A DNA stretch of 64,000 bases from Rhynchopus sp. YZ270_cl-10 (GCA_964035575.1 OZ037840.1:1054001-1118000), one strand, 5' to 3'. Positions 52,139 through 62,468 are shown, counted from the stretch's first letter. Notes: generated by a model not told the origin, from the sequence alone. Made by a program: numbers and translations.

Positions 52139-53329
52139 AACGAGCACGCCTGCAGAAGTTAAAAAACGGCTGCCTTCTGACAAGCAATATGTAAGTTTAT
52201 TCCGATTACACAAAGTAGGGGTAGTCTGCAAGCACCAGCCAAAAAAGAGTGAGATCGGTGATCAGGGAAAACAAACACCACCACACAACAACTTGACAAC
52301 CACTAAAGGAATGAATCTACACTAGTGCCTGACAGTTAAACATATTTACATACCTTGTCTTCATCGTAACCTGCGCCTTCGCTGCTGTCAAGGTGCCTTC
52401 TCTGGGTACAGTGCCCAGTGTCCAGTACAGAAAAAAAAATTCGTCTAAAAAATCGAGTACGCAAAACCACATTTTAGACATTTTAGACCCCTACAGAGGC
52501 TCAAAAGTGCCAAATTTTGCTTTTATGGCCTCAAATCGTAAAAATTAGCTACTACAGTACACGGGGTATGACCGTATTTTGGCTGAAATTTTGACTTGAA
52601 AATTTTTTTCAACATTTGCCCAATCTGAGGTTTTCTTTGGATTTTTTGGGCCATTTTATGGCCTACCACGGCCAGTTTTGGGCAAAAAAGTTATTTTTTC
52701 TTTGGTCAAAAATCGCCTTGTCTAACCACTGTTTAGTGTAGGATTGTTCAAATACGTGTATTTGGTGAAACCCCAGATGGTCAAAACACCCGAATTTTGC
52801 GTTTTTTTGCATTTTTCGGTGCCCCAAGACCCAACCCAGAGGCCAAATTTTTCCCGAAAAAAAAATTTTTTTTTTTGAGATTTTTCGATTTTTTGCTAAG
52901 GTGATGCCCATACAAAATGTACAGGGTGCACACAAATAGCCGTGGAATAAATTCTAGATGCTCTAAACTGCTCGTAAGTGCCTTTATTTGCACTTTTAGC
53001 CCAGTTTTGAGGTCATATGGACCCACCAAGGGCATTTTTGTGTTGTCAAAAAAAAAAAAAAACCTGGTCACAGTGGCCAAATACCTGGTCAGTGACCAGG
53101 TATACCTGGTCAATACCTGGTCATTGACCAGGTATACCTGGTCATGACCAGGTGTACCTGGTCAATCTGACCAGGTCAAAACCTGGTCATATTACCTGGT
53201 CAACTGACCAGGTATCCTCTGACCAGCGCACGGTGCAGACGACCTCAACAGAAGCTTTGTTCCTAAAAAAAATCGTGTTTTTCTGAAAAAAAACACGAAA
53301 AATGTGTAACAAAAATGTAACAATTATGT

Positions 53330-54120
53330 CACACTTATGTCACACTTAGCAAATCACACTTTCTGGTTCCAAAGAGTACCTGTAAAGCCCAAAAACCACT
53401 CCCCTCATACTGGGGTGAGGTCCGGGGGTGGGAAAATATGCTTTTGGGGCTTTTTTGGCACCGATTTTCGGCCCCAGAAATAAAATTTTCTGGAAAAAGC
53501 ATTCATTTTACCCTAAAAATACCCGTTTTTGGGGGTGTTTCCAACATACCAACCCCGAAAAAAATCACCAGAAAAGTCACCACAGGTGACTTTTCGGCTC
53601 GGAATGGATGCGGGGACATCCAAATAGGCAGAAAACCCTACTTTCCAGTAAAAAAACCGCTTTTTTCTGGGCTATGAGATGCCCCCCTCCGATGCCGCGC
53701 TTATGCCGCACTTAGTGTCACACTTATGTCACACTTATGTCACACTTAGCAAATCACACTTTCTAGTTACAAAGAGTACCTGTAAAGACCCAAAAACCAT
53801 TCCCATCATATTGGGGTGAGGTCCGGGGGTGGGAAAATATAGTTTTGGGGCTTTTTTGGCACCCCCAGAAATATTTTTTTTCAAAAAAAATACTCATTTT
53901 ACCCTAAAAATACCTGTTCTTTGGGGTGTTCTTGGGATGATTCCCAAATGCCGACCCCAAAAGGGCTGCCGAAAAAGTCACAGAAGGCCAGAATTCGGCT
54001 CGGAATGGATGCGGGGACACCCAAATAGGCAGAAAACCCTACTTCCAAGTAAAAAAAACGCTTTTTTCTGGCCTATGAGATGCCCCCCTCCAATGTCACA
54101 CTTATGTCACACTTCCTCCT
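53330..54120. repeat. Two tandem ~380-bp repeats
   Basis: 53330-53700 and 53720-54110 share TATGTCACACTTAGCAAATC, GGTGAGGTCCGGGGGTGGG, AATGGATGCGGGGACA and GAGATGCCCCCCTCC in order, with about 10% divergence by eye. Confidence 0.7.
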
Positions 54121-54528
54121 CCCGGCTAAAAAGTGGTTTTTACGGCAAAAAAAAAATTCAAAATTTTCAGCAAAGGCGTACAAAAAAATAGACTTTTGGC
54201 CCCAAAACCCCCCAGAAATCGCTCTGTGGACACATCTGAGTGGAAAAAACCTCTTTTCCTCTTGTTTTGGACTATTCAAAAAAATTGAATTTTTTGATAA
54301 ATCGCCCTGTATCAAACCCCCTTAGAAAACGGTGAAAATGGGGTGAAAACGCTACAAAAAGTGTCAAAAAAAGTTCCCAAAAGTGCCAAAAAGTGCCAAA
54401 AAGGCATCAAATAGTAAGGAATAGTCCCAGAAATGTGTTTTCTGGGGTGGTTTTGTGTTTTGGAATGATTTTTTTGCATTTTTTTATGATTTTTTGGGGT
54501 GTGTGACAGAAAAAACGGCTACGTGGAC

Positions 54529-56193
54529 TCCCCTAGGCATACATGTCATGCGAAGAGATTCTTCGGATTCTTCGTATTTTCTTCGTATTCCTCTTCGCAT
54601 ATTCTTCGCATTCGGAAAATGCGAAGAATATGCGAAGAAAATGCGAAGAATTTTTTTCCACCAATTCTTTGCCCACAAAGGGATCGAAAGTGCTAAGGTG
54701 CAGATGATCGCACTGGGAAATAAGTTGCATTTTTCTTTTCTTCACGCCGTTTCCTTTAAATTTTCAACGAGTATGCAATACGTTTGGAAAATAATTTACT
54801 ATATTCGTTTGTCTGTTTCAGTATACTGTGTATACTGTGTATACTGTGTATACTGTGTATACTGTGTATACTGTGTATACTGTGTATACTGTGTATACTG
54901 TGTATACTGTGTATACTGTGTATACTGTGTATACTGTGTATACTGTGTATACTGTGTATACTGTGTATACTGTGTATACTGTGTATACTGTGTATACTGT
55001 GTATACTGTGTATACTGTGTATACTGTGTATACTGTGTATACTGTGTATACTGTGTATACTGTGTATACTGTGTATACTGTGTATACTGTGTATACTGTG
55101 TATACTGTGTATACTGTGTATACTGTGTATACTGTGTATACTGTGTATACTGTGTATACTGTGTATACTGTGTATACTGTGTATACTGTGTATACTGTGT
55201 ATACTGTGTATACTGTGTATACTGTGTATACTGTGTATACTGCGAAAATTGACCAAAAACGAGAACTTGTCCATTTCGGCAAATTGACCCCACCACTGGC
55301 CGGACGGATTCCGGAAATGCAAATGCCGGCGTTTAAAAGCTCACCAGCGAAAAAAACGAAAATTTTCCAACATCTGGAACCCCCCTTTACGGAGCGACAA
55401 CTGGTAGAAACACGGTAGAAACACGGGGAATCGGTTAAGGCGCCACACCACAAAACCAAATTTTGTCCGCGCCGCAGGCGCACGGTGCGCTACTTTTTTA
55501 TGAGAGTTGCGAACATACATTTGAAAAATCCATCCATCCACGTGTCTTTTTTTATGAGAGGATCAGTGAGTAAATAGTTCCGCTTATGGGCCCAGGAGGC
55601 TTCCCCTGGTCAGGGGTGGGGTTTGCTGCTTGGAGAGGAGGTTGTTCTGGGTACAGAACGAGAAAAAAGAGTAGTTGAAACGTGCTAAAACGCAGTCGAG
55701 CTCATGCAAAGGGTAGGAGGTGGGTGTTCCGTACCGTAAGAGAACGGAGGCGGTTCACAACCGCTCGACGAATCACGCGACCTCTTTATACCCCAGCCTT
55801 TTTAACAGCCAAAAAAACTCTATGATTTTGCACGTGTTACCGTGGGACTCTAAGGGCAATCATGGCTCAGTTCGTAAACGCGCACGTGCCATTCAATGCC
55901 AAAATATTTATATCTCGTGTGTATTGTGTTTTTCTCGTCAGCATTTTAAAAACAAAAATAGTAAGGTGGGGCATAAATCACAGAAAAAAAGAGGAAGAGG
56001 TGTGCACGGAATATGCACTTCGCATTCTTCGCATATTCTTCGCATGTTGGAAAATGCGAAGAATATGCGAAGAATGCGAAGTAGGCGAAGAATATGCGAA
56101 GAAAATACGAAGAAAATACGAAGAATTTTTGGGATTTTTGAAAATACGAAGAATCCGAAGAATCTCTTCGCATGACATGTATGCCTAGGGGGG
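54529..56193. mobile_element. 1.66-kb element with GAAGAA-rich inverted ends
   Basis: Left CCCCTAGGCATACATGTCAT followed by GCGAAGAGATTCTTCGG and TTCTTCGCATATTCTTCGC boxes, with the right end the exact mirror. It encloses the 9-bp satellite. No gene. Confidence 0.75.
54822..55241. repeat. 9-bp minisatellite TATACTGTG, ~46.7 copies
   Basis: Essentially perfect head-to-tail array, 420 bp. Because the unit is a multiple of three and lacks stops, it yields long meaningless ORFs in several frames. It ends directly against a GACCCCACCAC-type dispersed repeat. Confidence 0.98.
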
Positions 56194-56435
56194 GGGGGGA
56201 AAACAAAAAAAGTTCTGCTGAGTGGTTCAGACCCGTTCTACCTGTCAAAAAAGCTCAGGAGAAGAAGATATGGAGAGGTGAGTGCTCAAACGTCCCAAAA
56301 AAGTCAAAAATGGGCGTTGGGAAAAAATAAAGTTGCGTACCGTGCGCCTGCGGCGCAAGCATGTGCCCCACCAACGTGGACCATCAACAGAATATTTTCA
56401 AAATCGGAAATCCTAGCGGAGAGCCTGTTTTATTT

Positions 56436-57875
56436 GCAAAACAAAAATAAAACAAAAGATTTTTTATTCAAAAAAAAGAGGAGACGACGCTGGTGGACAA
56501 AAAAACTCCATCTTTCGCTTTGAAAATATTAATCATTTCTTCTTTCTTTCCCCACTTTTTTGATTATTTTTTTCCTCTCAACGGTATTTACAAAAAGGAA
56601 TCATTTTTATTTTTGTGAATTCGTCCCTTTCCTCCTCCTGTCCCCCCTCCCAAACTTGCTCTCTTTGCCCCCTTCGCTCTTCTTCACACTTTTTTGTCTT
56701 CGTGAAGGGGCATTGGGGAGTACCCTGTACAACTCACAGAAGCTTTTAACGTAGGTGTGGTCTGTGTGGCTGCGTTATATACTTCCCTCGCGTCGCAATG
56801 TGAAGCGGGCAAAATACAATATAATGCCACCAGAATTGTCACACTTTCCCCGCCCCCCCAGCACTGTGGTTTTGTACTAGGGGGCTAGCATCTACTGGTT
56901 CCTCTTTGAGTTCGCTCATCGGATGTGGTGTCTGCAAAATAAATTGCCTTTTCTCTCTCTTTCCTTCTCTTTCCGTGCTTATTGCTATACACGTTGGATT
57001 GTGTAATGTCATTACGTGACGAGTGACGAGAGCAAAAACGGGGTCAAAATACGCGTCACTGCCGTCACTACGTCGTAACGACGACGTCATGACGCCCGTA
57101 ATGTCCGTACGATTCCATCGTGTACGCTAACAATCAAAGTATCTAAGCAGCGTTGGGTTTCCAAAAAAACAAAACAAAACAAAACAAAAAAAGTTGCTCT
57201 TAAGGGTTCAGGACGAACGACGTCTATACCTTCCGTGGTACAAAAGGCTTCGGCCAACATTGATTTTTTTCTTTGGTTAACACAACCGTATTTGACAGAA
57301 ATGCTCGATACCCTCATGAAATGTCGCGCCTCTGCGTATCCCCTTCCCCGCTTCCCCGTAAGCGAACAACAAACAACGTTTTTTTATTATCAGATGTAAA
57401 CCACGAAATGGATTGTAGGACCTGCATGGTTGGGTGTCCACCCCCTGGTACAGCCGGTCATACCAAGGTACACTGTTCACGAGAGGGCTTTTGTATTTCA
57501 ACTCTACCTTTCCCCCCCTCCCCGTTAGTCTTTTTTTAGCGATAAGCAAAGAGTAACGAGTCTCTCGCGCATTTTTGGTGACTAAGTGCACGGCTTCGAG
57601 GCTATCGTTCCAGATTTTCTTTACCACCCCCGTGTTAGCAATACAGAGAGAACCAGCCAATTTTTCAATATACAAACGATCTTTCGACACCCCCGTGTTA
57701 AACCCTGAAAAGATACAACACTTGTCCGTGCTAAGCGTGGTCCTTCGCTTTCTCCCCATCTCTGTGTCTCGGTCAGTCTCTAAAAATATTTCGCGTTTTT
57801 TGAGAACCACTTTCCGACAATCAGAGACCCGCGAGAGAGTGTTTGCGTCTGCCATCTCTGTGAGTACAGCCCGGC
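56436..57875. other. Tandem-unit spacer after the 11.1-kb insertion
   Basis: Collinear with 33266-34684. It holds the second CRE-like cluster (57003-57110), a small-RNA-like module and a ~65-bp segment (57637-57705) not present in the other unit. No longer gene. Confidence 0.65.
57185..57262 (-). ncRNA. Candidate Pol III small RNA module, copy 4
   Basis: Same as 34060-34137. Confidence 0.3.
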
Positions 57876-57883
57876 TATATAAG
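57876..57883 (+). promoter_or_regulatory. TATA box of the second 43-codon ORF
   Basis: GGCTATATAAGGGCC, 61 bp before the ATG at 57937. Confidence 0.55.
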
Positions 57884-57936
57884 GGCCTCTCAGGCACAGG
57901 ACAACGCACACAAATTAAAGAAAAGCTGAAAAAAAG

Positions 57937-58068
57937 ATGAACGCACCGTGCAAACATCAAAAGAAATGTTTTGTCAGATGGCCCCTAAGCGATCCAGTGC
58001 TCAGTGAACAGCGGGAAGAATCAAGAACGGGAATGGAAAAGGCTGTTTGCCTTTGCTGCACCCTGTAA
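57937..58068 (+). CDS. Small conserved ORF, 43 aa (copy 2)
   Basis: Encodes exactly the peptide of 34743-34874, with one silent base change in codon 4. The whole neighbourhood is a recent duplication, so identity alone is weak proof of selection. The TATA box, start context and coding-like composition are the stronger arguments. Confidence 0.45.
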   Translation: MNAPCKHQKKCFVRWPLSDPVLSEQREESRTGMEKAVCLCCTL

Positions 58069-58151
58069 GAGATTTCTTAGATCCCATTCTCCCCAAGGTG
58101 CTTGGTATTTCACCCCCTTCAGTGGCCACTTTCATTTTATCAATTTTTTGT

Positions 58152-58537
58152 TCCAAACACGTAGTGTATTAAGAAACTAGACAAAAAGAAAGCCAACGTT
58201 CAGATCTTGTATAACAGTATTTCCCCTTGATTCCTTTCACCTTGCGCCAAACAGATTTTTACCCCTATTTGGCTGCGTTCAACGAAAAAATTCATTGCAC
58301 GTTACCACTACCCCTTCCTACTTCAATCCACAACTATGAGCGAGCATAACGACATGCAGCTTGATGAGAACCCCGGCGCGCCGTCCCCACCACGGGGCGT
58401 CAGCAACGCCATGGTCCCGCTGATGGCGGGACGTTCGCGGGGTACCCCGCTGCAGAACCACCCCCTGGCTGCGAAAAACACTGTTATATTTTTATTGTTA
58501 TCAAGATCAGTTGGCGGATGATATCGTCCAGTTTTTT
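58152..58537 (+). pseudogene. Unit-specific 385-bp segment with coding-like fragment
   Basis: Present only in this unit, bounded by TTTTTTG on both sides. It contains an ATG at 58336 opening MSEHNDMQLDENPGAPSPPR and continuing for ~50 residues in GC-rich, coding-like sequence, then running into AT-rich DNA. It looks like the first exon or N-terminus of a lost gene; family unknown. It may be an insertion here or a deletion in the other unit. Confidence 0.35.
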
Positions 58538-58756
58538 GGCTTCACGAAGCGCAAATCATGACCATTGTTTCTTTTTTTTGACAGACAGAAAAAAAAGATC
58601 TTGTGAATTGAAAAGGGCTGGCGAATATTGCCATTATTGTTATTCTTATTCCCTTCCCCCAAAAAAACCCCCCAGGAACGCATCTTTGACTTACTTCTGT
58701 GTGCGAGCAAATTTGTTCCATTTTATATGATTGGAACGCAAAAGCAGAGAAAAACA

Positions 58757-59557
58757 AGTAATTGCTATCGGAAAAAAAACGGGGTGTGATGTGGAACTCA
58801 TCCTGTAGAAATAATCTACAACACGCCCAGCATTCTGCTCTTCTGCAGGTATGCTAACGCTCTTCGTACGCTGCCAGACCCACTGGGACGCCAGCATCTG
58901 AAACATTCAAGAAGGGGGGCTGTCCTCTTCGTCCAGCACCATCTGCTCGAGAGCGTTGTTGGACGTCGGCTCGGCAGGCTCGGCGTGTTCCAGCTCGTTT
59001 TTGTCCACAGGCTCCCCACATTGTCGTCGTCGTTGGAGCAGTGTGGAAGGAACACAGAGTGCACAGACTACAACACATCGATCACACCAGGCGCATCAGC
59101 ACGTCCAGCAAATCGCCAGGATGCTACGGTGGTTTCGAAAATCGCGCGTCGTTTTCCACCCCACACCCCGTTTTTTCTTAGCAATTACTTGTCCTTGTTG
59201 TTATTGTTGTTTTCAACCACCTTCCTTCAACCCTTGCAGGATCATTTTTTTCGCGAAAACATGAAATTACACATTTCAAGAGAACAAATTAAAAAGGGTC
59301 CTTATTTGCATTTTTGGGCTCCGCCCGTGCAGTGGTGGGGTCAATCTCGAAAATTGGACAATTTTTTGACCACTTAAATTTTGAGAAATATGAGCCCGGT
59401 TCCTTATACGTGGAGCCCATTTTCGGCTAAAATTTTCCTCAAAATCTGGTTTTGTAAAATTGACCCTTTGCTCCCCCCCCACATCGATTTCAATACTATA
59501 CCTTACTTCACCTACGGTTACCCTTACAGGGGGGGTGAAGGAAGGTAGGTTGAAAAA
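58757..59557 (-). mobile_element. ~0.8-kb element carrying a gene fragment, copy 2 (inverted)
   Basis: Inverse of 10597-11408. The paralogous site without it is at ~35170-35180 (ACAAAATTATTTTAG). The coding-like fragment on the minus strand again contains ELEHAEPAEPTSNNALEQM. A GACCCCACCAC motif lies inside. Confidence 0.7.
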
Positions 59558-59864
59558 TTATTTAGTACTAAACCCATCTTGTCACGGGTTGTTGTACGTA
59601 TCGCAGTAGTGTGCATCGCTTCAGGGAAAGTGGATTCTTGCATGTGTCCATTCCAAAAAATAATAATTGTCAAGCAAACAAAAAAAGCAAAACTAAATAA
59701 TACAAAAGGTGAAGAAAGAAGTATTGCAGTGATTTACAGAAAAAAATAGCCTCACATATTTGTCCACCTCTGTCCCCACGTTCACTCTCTTCTCGTTTTT
59801 CGTCTGTCCAAGCAACCACCACACCACAGATACCCCACCCCGATCCCGTGGGAACAGTACAAAG

Positions 59865-62468
59865 ATGTCTGCAGGTGCAGAGGTCACGCCACCACGGAAG
59901 GGCGTGTCGTTCCGTCCACCCATTCTGTGTGTGTTTGCTGTTGCAACGCTGGTGTCGACATGTGCGTCGATGGGGGGTGGTCTGGTGATGTACTTCGAGA
60001 GTCTTGCGTCGCTCGAGGCGACTGTGGAGACAACAAGCAAGAGCGAGATGGAGGGACTCGAGAACACACTCAAGACACTTCTTGTCCTCACGACGTACAC
60101 AGCAGACTCTGTGCGTGCCTTCCACTACAACAACGAAGTGGTCTCGAGCCACGACCCACGGGTCGTCTCAAACCAGACACGTGCCTTCAGCTTCAGCAAC
60201 ACAAAATCTATGCATCTTGGTGGTGCTGGGTACGTCCTTGTTCCGTACGACATCGCCGATGGTTCAGGAGTGTACAGCCTTGTGTGGAACGAGCCGCTCA
60301 GGGAGAAGGGAAAATTTCACTACATGCACGGGGAACATCACAAGTACCTGAACCACACCGAGGGGCTTGAGTACTTTCCTGTGAACCACTCTGCTGACCC
60401 GCCAGTGCCAACACGGATGATGATCCACACGGACCTTCTGGATGAGGGCACAGGTGAGGTGGACGAGTGGGTGTACGACTGGGATGGTGTGAACTACTTA
60501 ACAGACATGTTACCACACGACTACGACCCACGTGACGGGGTTCCTCCACCAGGTTGGGATGCAGGCCTGGCCGAGGCTGTGGGTCACAGGTGGCGGCCAC
60601 CACGTGCCTGGAGGTCTGTCGACGGTTCTGTGTACACATACTCTGGGTACGACTCGGTGCACGTGCCACCCCCAGCACCACACCCGTGGAGCAAGTACAG
60701 AGCAGTGCTGATTGTCGGTCTGCACATGTTCCTTCCGTGGCAAGCGGACCTGGACGACTACAAAGCACGCAACGCTGAGACGACAGTTGCCTTGGTGGAC
60801 GCAAAGCTGCGCATCGTCTTTGCATCCACGACAGGACGGTCCATGATCGACAGGTGCATGACCACGAGGAACAGTTTTTCTGTGACAAGCCCGCTGTCCT
60901 GTGCGACACGAGTGGACGAGATACCGTCCCTGAAGAAGGCGTTCGACGACTTGGTGAACGAAGATGTGTACGAAGGGACGTTCCGGACGATGACACTTGA
61001 CGGTGAGGAACACTTTGTGCGTCGGAGTGCGAACTTCCACCAGGACCTGTTCCTGTTGTGGTACCGCCCGAAGTCGACTGTGCAGGGGAAGGTGCAGGAG
61101 GCGCTGGTTGTGCTGATCATCTTCACAGCTCTGGTGTTTGCGTTTGACCTGCTGGTGTCGACGCTCGAAGTTGTCTTCATTGCGCAGCCGATGCGACAGC
61201 TCTCTGCAGCCATCCAGAATGTCAGCAACTTTGAAACGGAATCTGCCACTGCTGCGATCTCACGTTACGACAACGCACATGTCGTGATCAAGGAGATCAA
61301 CTCGCTCATGGTGGGGATGCTCTTCACCATCCAACGCCTGGAGGAGTTCCGCACCTTCATGCCGCAGTCTGTGGTCCCAGGCCAGCAGGACGAGGCAGAG
61401 GAGTCGGCTGGTCAGTCTGTCACTTCCTTGTCGGATGGGAGCTCTGCAGTGTCCCGCATGTCATCAGTGTCGCAAAAAAGTGCATCAGCAGGTGCACCAG
61501 CAGGCGCACCTACAACTACTCTGCTTGGCCTGCACCTGACAAGCAAGGATGTGGGGCTGCTGTACGTGAACGCACTCGGGTGGGACACACGCCAAGACAG
61601 CGAAGGTGTGCTGCGTGCGAGCAACGCGCTTGCTGCATACGTGCTGGGCTGTGTCGCACAGCACTCAGGTGTGCTGGACAACTTCTCGGGGGACCGCTAC
61701 CTCATTGGGTGGAACACTGCACGGCGTACGTGCAGCCCTGCCACAGCAGCATGCAACACAGCACTGCGCATGTCTGCAGGACAAGGGGGTCCCCGTGCGT
61801 TCCGTCTTTCCTGCGCTATCGCATTCGGCCCTGCGAAGGTGGGGAACGTGGGCACAGCACAGCTGAGGCGCTTCTCTGTGATCACACCTTTGATTCCGTG
61901 GCTGATGACGATGGAGGCATACGCGAAGACATGCAATGTACCACGTGTCACCGATGATGCAACTGTACGCCACTTGGAACGGTCTATTATATGCCGTGTG
62001 TTTGATGCTGTTGTGCGTGAGCGCCAAAACAAGGTGGTGCCACTGCTGGAGGTGCTGCACAGAGAGGAAGCCTCGCCGCAGGAGTGGATGTACGAGCTCA
62101 TGGAGATGGACGCGAAGGGTGGCGACAGCCAGAGTGTGAACAGCATTGCACGCTGCATCCTCAAGGGCGACTGGGACGCTGCCGACAAGCTCCGTTTGGC
62201 GATGGCAGAGGGACACACCCTTGCCTCTGTCTGGACAGAGGCCTTGGAAAGGAGAAAGTTTTACCCAATGCGCTCTTCGTTCTCCCGCAGCAGAGAAACA
62301 CAACACGTTGTCACGTCACAGGCCACACCGGTGATCAATACTGCTGCAGACACAACGAAGACACCAGCAAACACAAGAGCAGATGCTTACACTGTGGCAG
62401 TACTGTCAGAGTCGTCAGGTGCGCATCATGTCTCCATGCTGAACTCGATTGTGTCGGGCACCTACTAG
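59865..62468 (+). CDS. Receptor with degenerate cyclase homology domain, gene 4
   Basis: 867 aa from the ATG in ACAAAGATGTCTGC (an in-frame ATG at 59760 would add 35). Same layout as genes 1-3. The ectodomain patch is gene-2-like (EPLREKGKF, TDMLPHDYDP, GLAEAVGHRWRPPRAW). The hinge KSASAGAPAGAPTT resembles gene 1 with an extra AGAP unit, and the tail VLHREEASPQEW is gene-1 type but further diverged. Its C-terminus extends ~40 residues beyond the others (SQATPVINTAADTTKT...). In the output domain VCAFRLS is PRAFRLS. The catalytic residues are missing as in the others. Confidence 0.9.
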   Translation: MSAGAEVTPPRKGVSFRPPILCVFAVATLVSTCASMGGGLVMYFESLASLEATVETTSKSEMEGLENTLKTLLVLTTYTADSVRAFHYNNEVVSSHDPRVVSNQTRAFSFSNTKSMHLGGAGYVLVPYDIADGSGVYSLVWNEPLREKGKFHYMHGEHHKYLNHTEGLEYFPVNHSADPPVPTRMMIHTDLLDEGTGEVDEWVYDWDGVNYLTDMLPHDYDPRDGVPPPGWDAGLAEAVGHRWRPPRAWRSVDGSVYTYSGYDSVHVPPPAPHPWSKYRAVLIVGLHMFLPWQADLDDYKARNAETTVALVDAKLRIVFASTTGRSMIDRCMTTRNSFSVTSPLSCATRVDEIPSLKKAFDDLVNEDVYEGTFRTMTLDGEEHFVRRSANFHQDLFLLWYRPKSTVQGKVQEALVVLIIFTALVFAFDLLVSTLEVVFIAQPMRQLSAAIQNVSNFETESATAAISRYDNAHVVIKEINSLMVGMLFTIQRLEEFRTFMPQSVVPGQQDEAEESAGQSVTSLSDGSSAVSRMSSVSQKSASAGAPAGAPTTTLLGLHLTSKDVGLLYVNALGWDTRQDSEGVLRASNALAAYVLGCVAQHSGVLDNFSGDRYLIGWNTARRTCSPATAACNTALRMSAGQGGPRAFRLSCAIAFGPAKVGNVGTAQLRRFSVITPLIPWLMTMEAYAKTCNVPRVTDDATVRHLERSIICRVFDAVVRERQNKVVPLLEVLHREEASPQEWMYELMEMDAKGGDSQSVNSIARCILKGDWDAADKLRLAMAEGHTLASVWTEALERRKFYPMRSSFSRSRETQHVVTSQATPVINTAADTTKTPANTRADAYTVAVLSESSGAHHVSMLNSIVSGTY

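Larger units (their letters stand above)
49882..53235. mobile_element. 3.35-kb GGTCAG-box element (full-length TIRs)
   Basis: Perfect 20-bp ends CACCGTGCGCTGGTCAGAGG, each followed by 120-200 bp of alternating ACCTGGTCA and TGACCAGGT boxes. CA lies on both sides (possible 2-bp duplication). The interior has no assignable gene but includes a foldback MITE (51703-51982). The 113-bp copy at 10170 keeps only the ends. Confidence 0.75.
48700..54520. mobile_element. ~5.8-kb element with ~400-bp inverted arms
   Basis: Left arm ~48700-49110 and right arm ~54130-54510 are inverted copies (shared AGAAAACACATTT, ATACAGGGCGATGTATCA-like, GTGTAACACT/AGTGTGACA-type ends). Arms have diverged by several percent. 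It encloses the GGTCAG element and the 53.3-54.1 kb tandem repeats. No gene. Confidence 0.55.
45328..56427. mobile_element. 11.1-kb hAT-ended element with 8-bp TSD and no recognisable transposase
   Basis: Starts CAGGGCCTCCGCTAGG and ends CCTAGCGGAGAGCCTG. Perfect TTTTATTT duplications lie at 45320-45327 and 56428-56435. The uninterrupted site (ACTTTTTATTTGC) is at ~33265. The interior is a nest of inverted-repeat elements and satellites. I found no cyclase, transposase or other recognisable gene inside. Either it moved as one very large non-autonomous unit, or a small hAT was enlarged later by insertions. Confidence 0.85.

Noticed and set aside
54455-55483. Long open frames of repeated VYC, ILC, YTV, TQY or HSI residues on both strands
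   Set aside because: They are translations of the 9-bp TATACTGTG satellite, whose unit length keeps every frame open or closed. Not proteins.
57277-57960. 227-codon minus-strand frame
   Set aside because: It covers the TATA box and leader of the + strand small ORF, and the matching region at 34151-34759 is not open as one frame.
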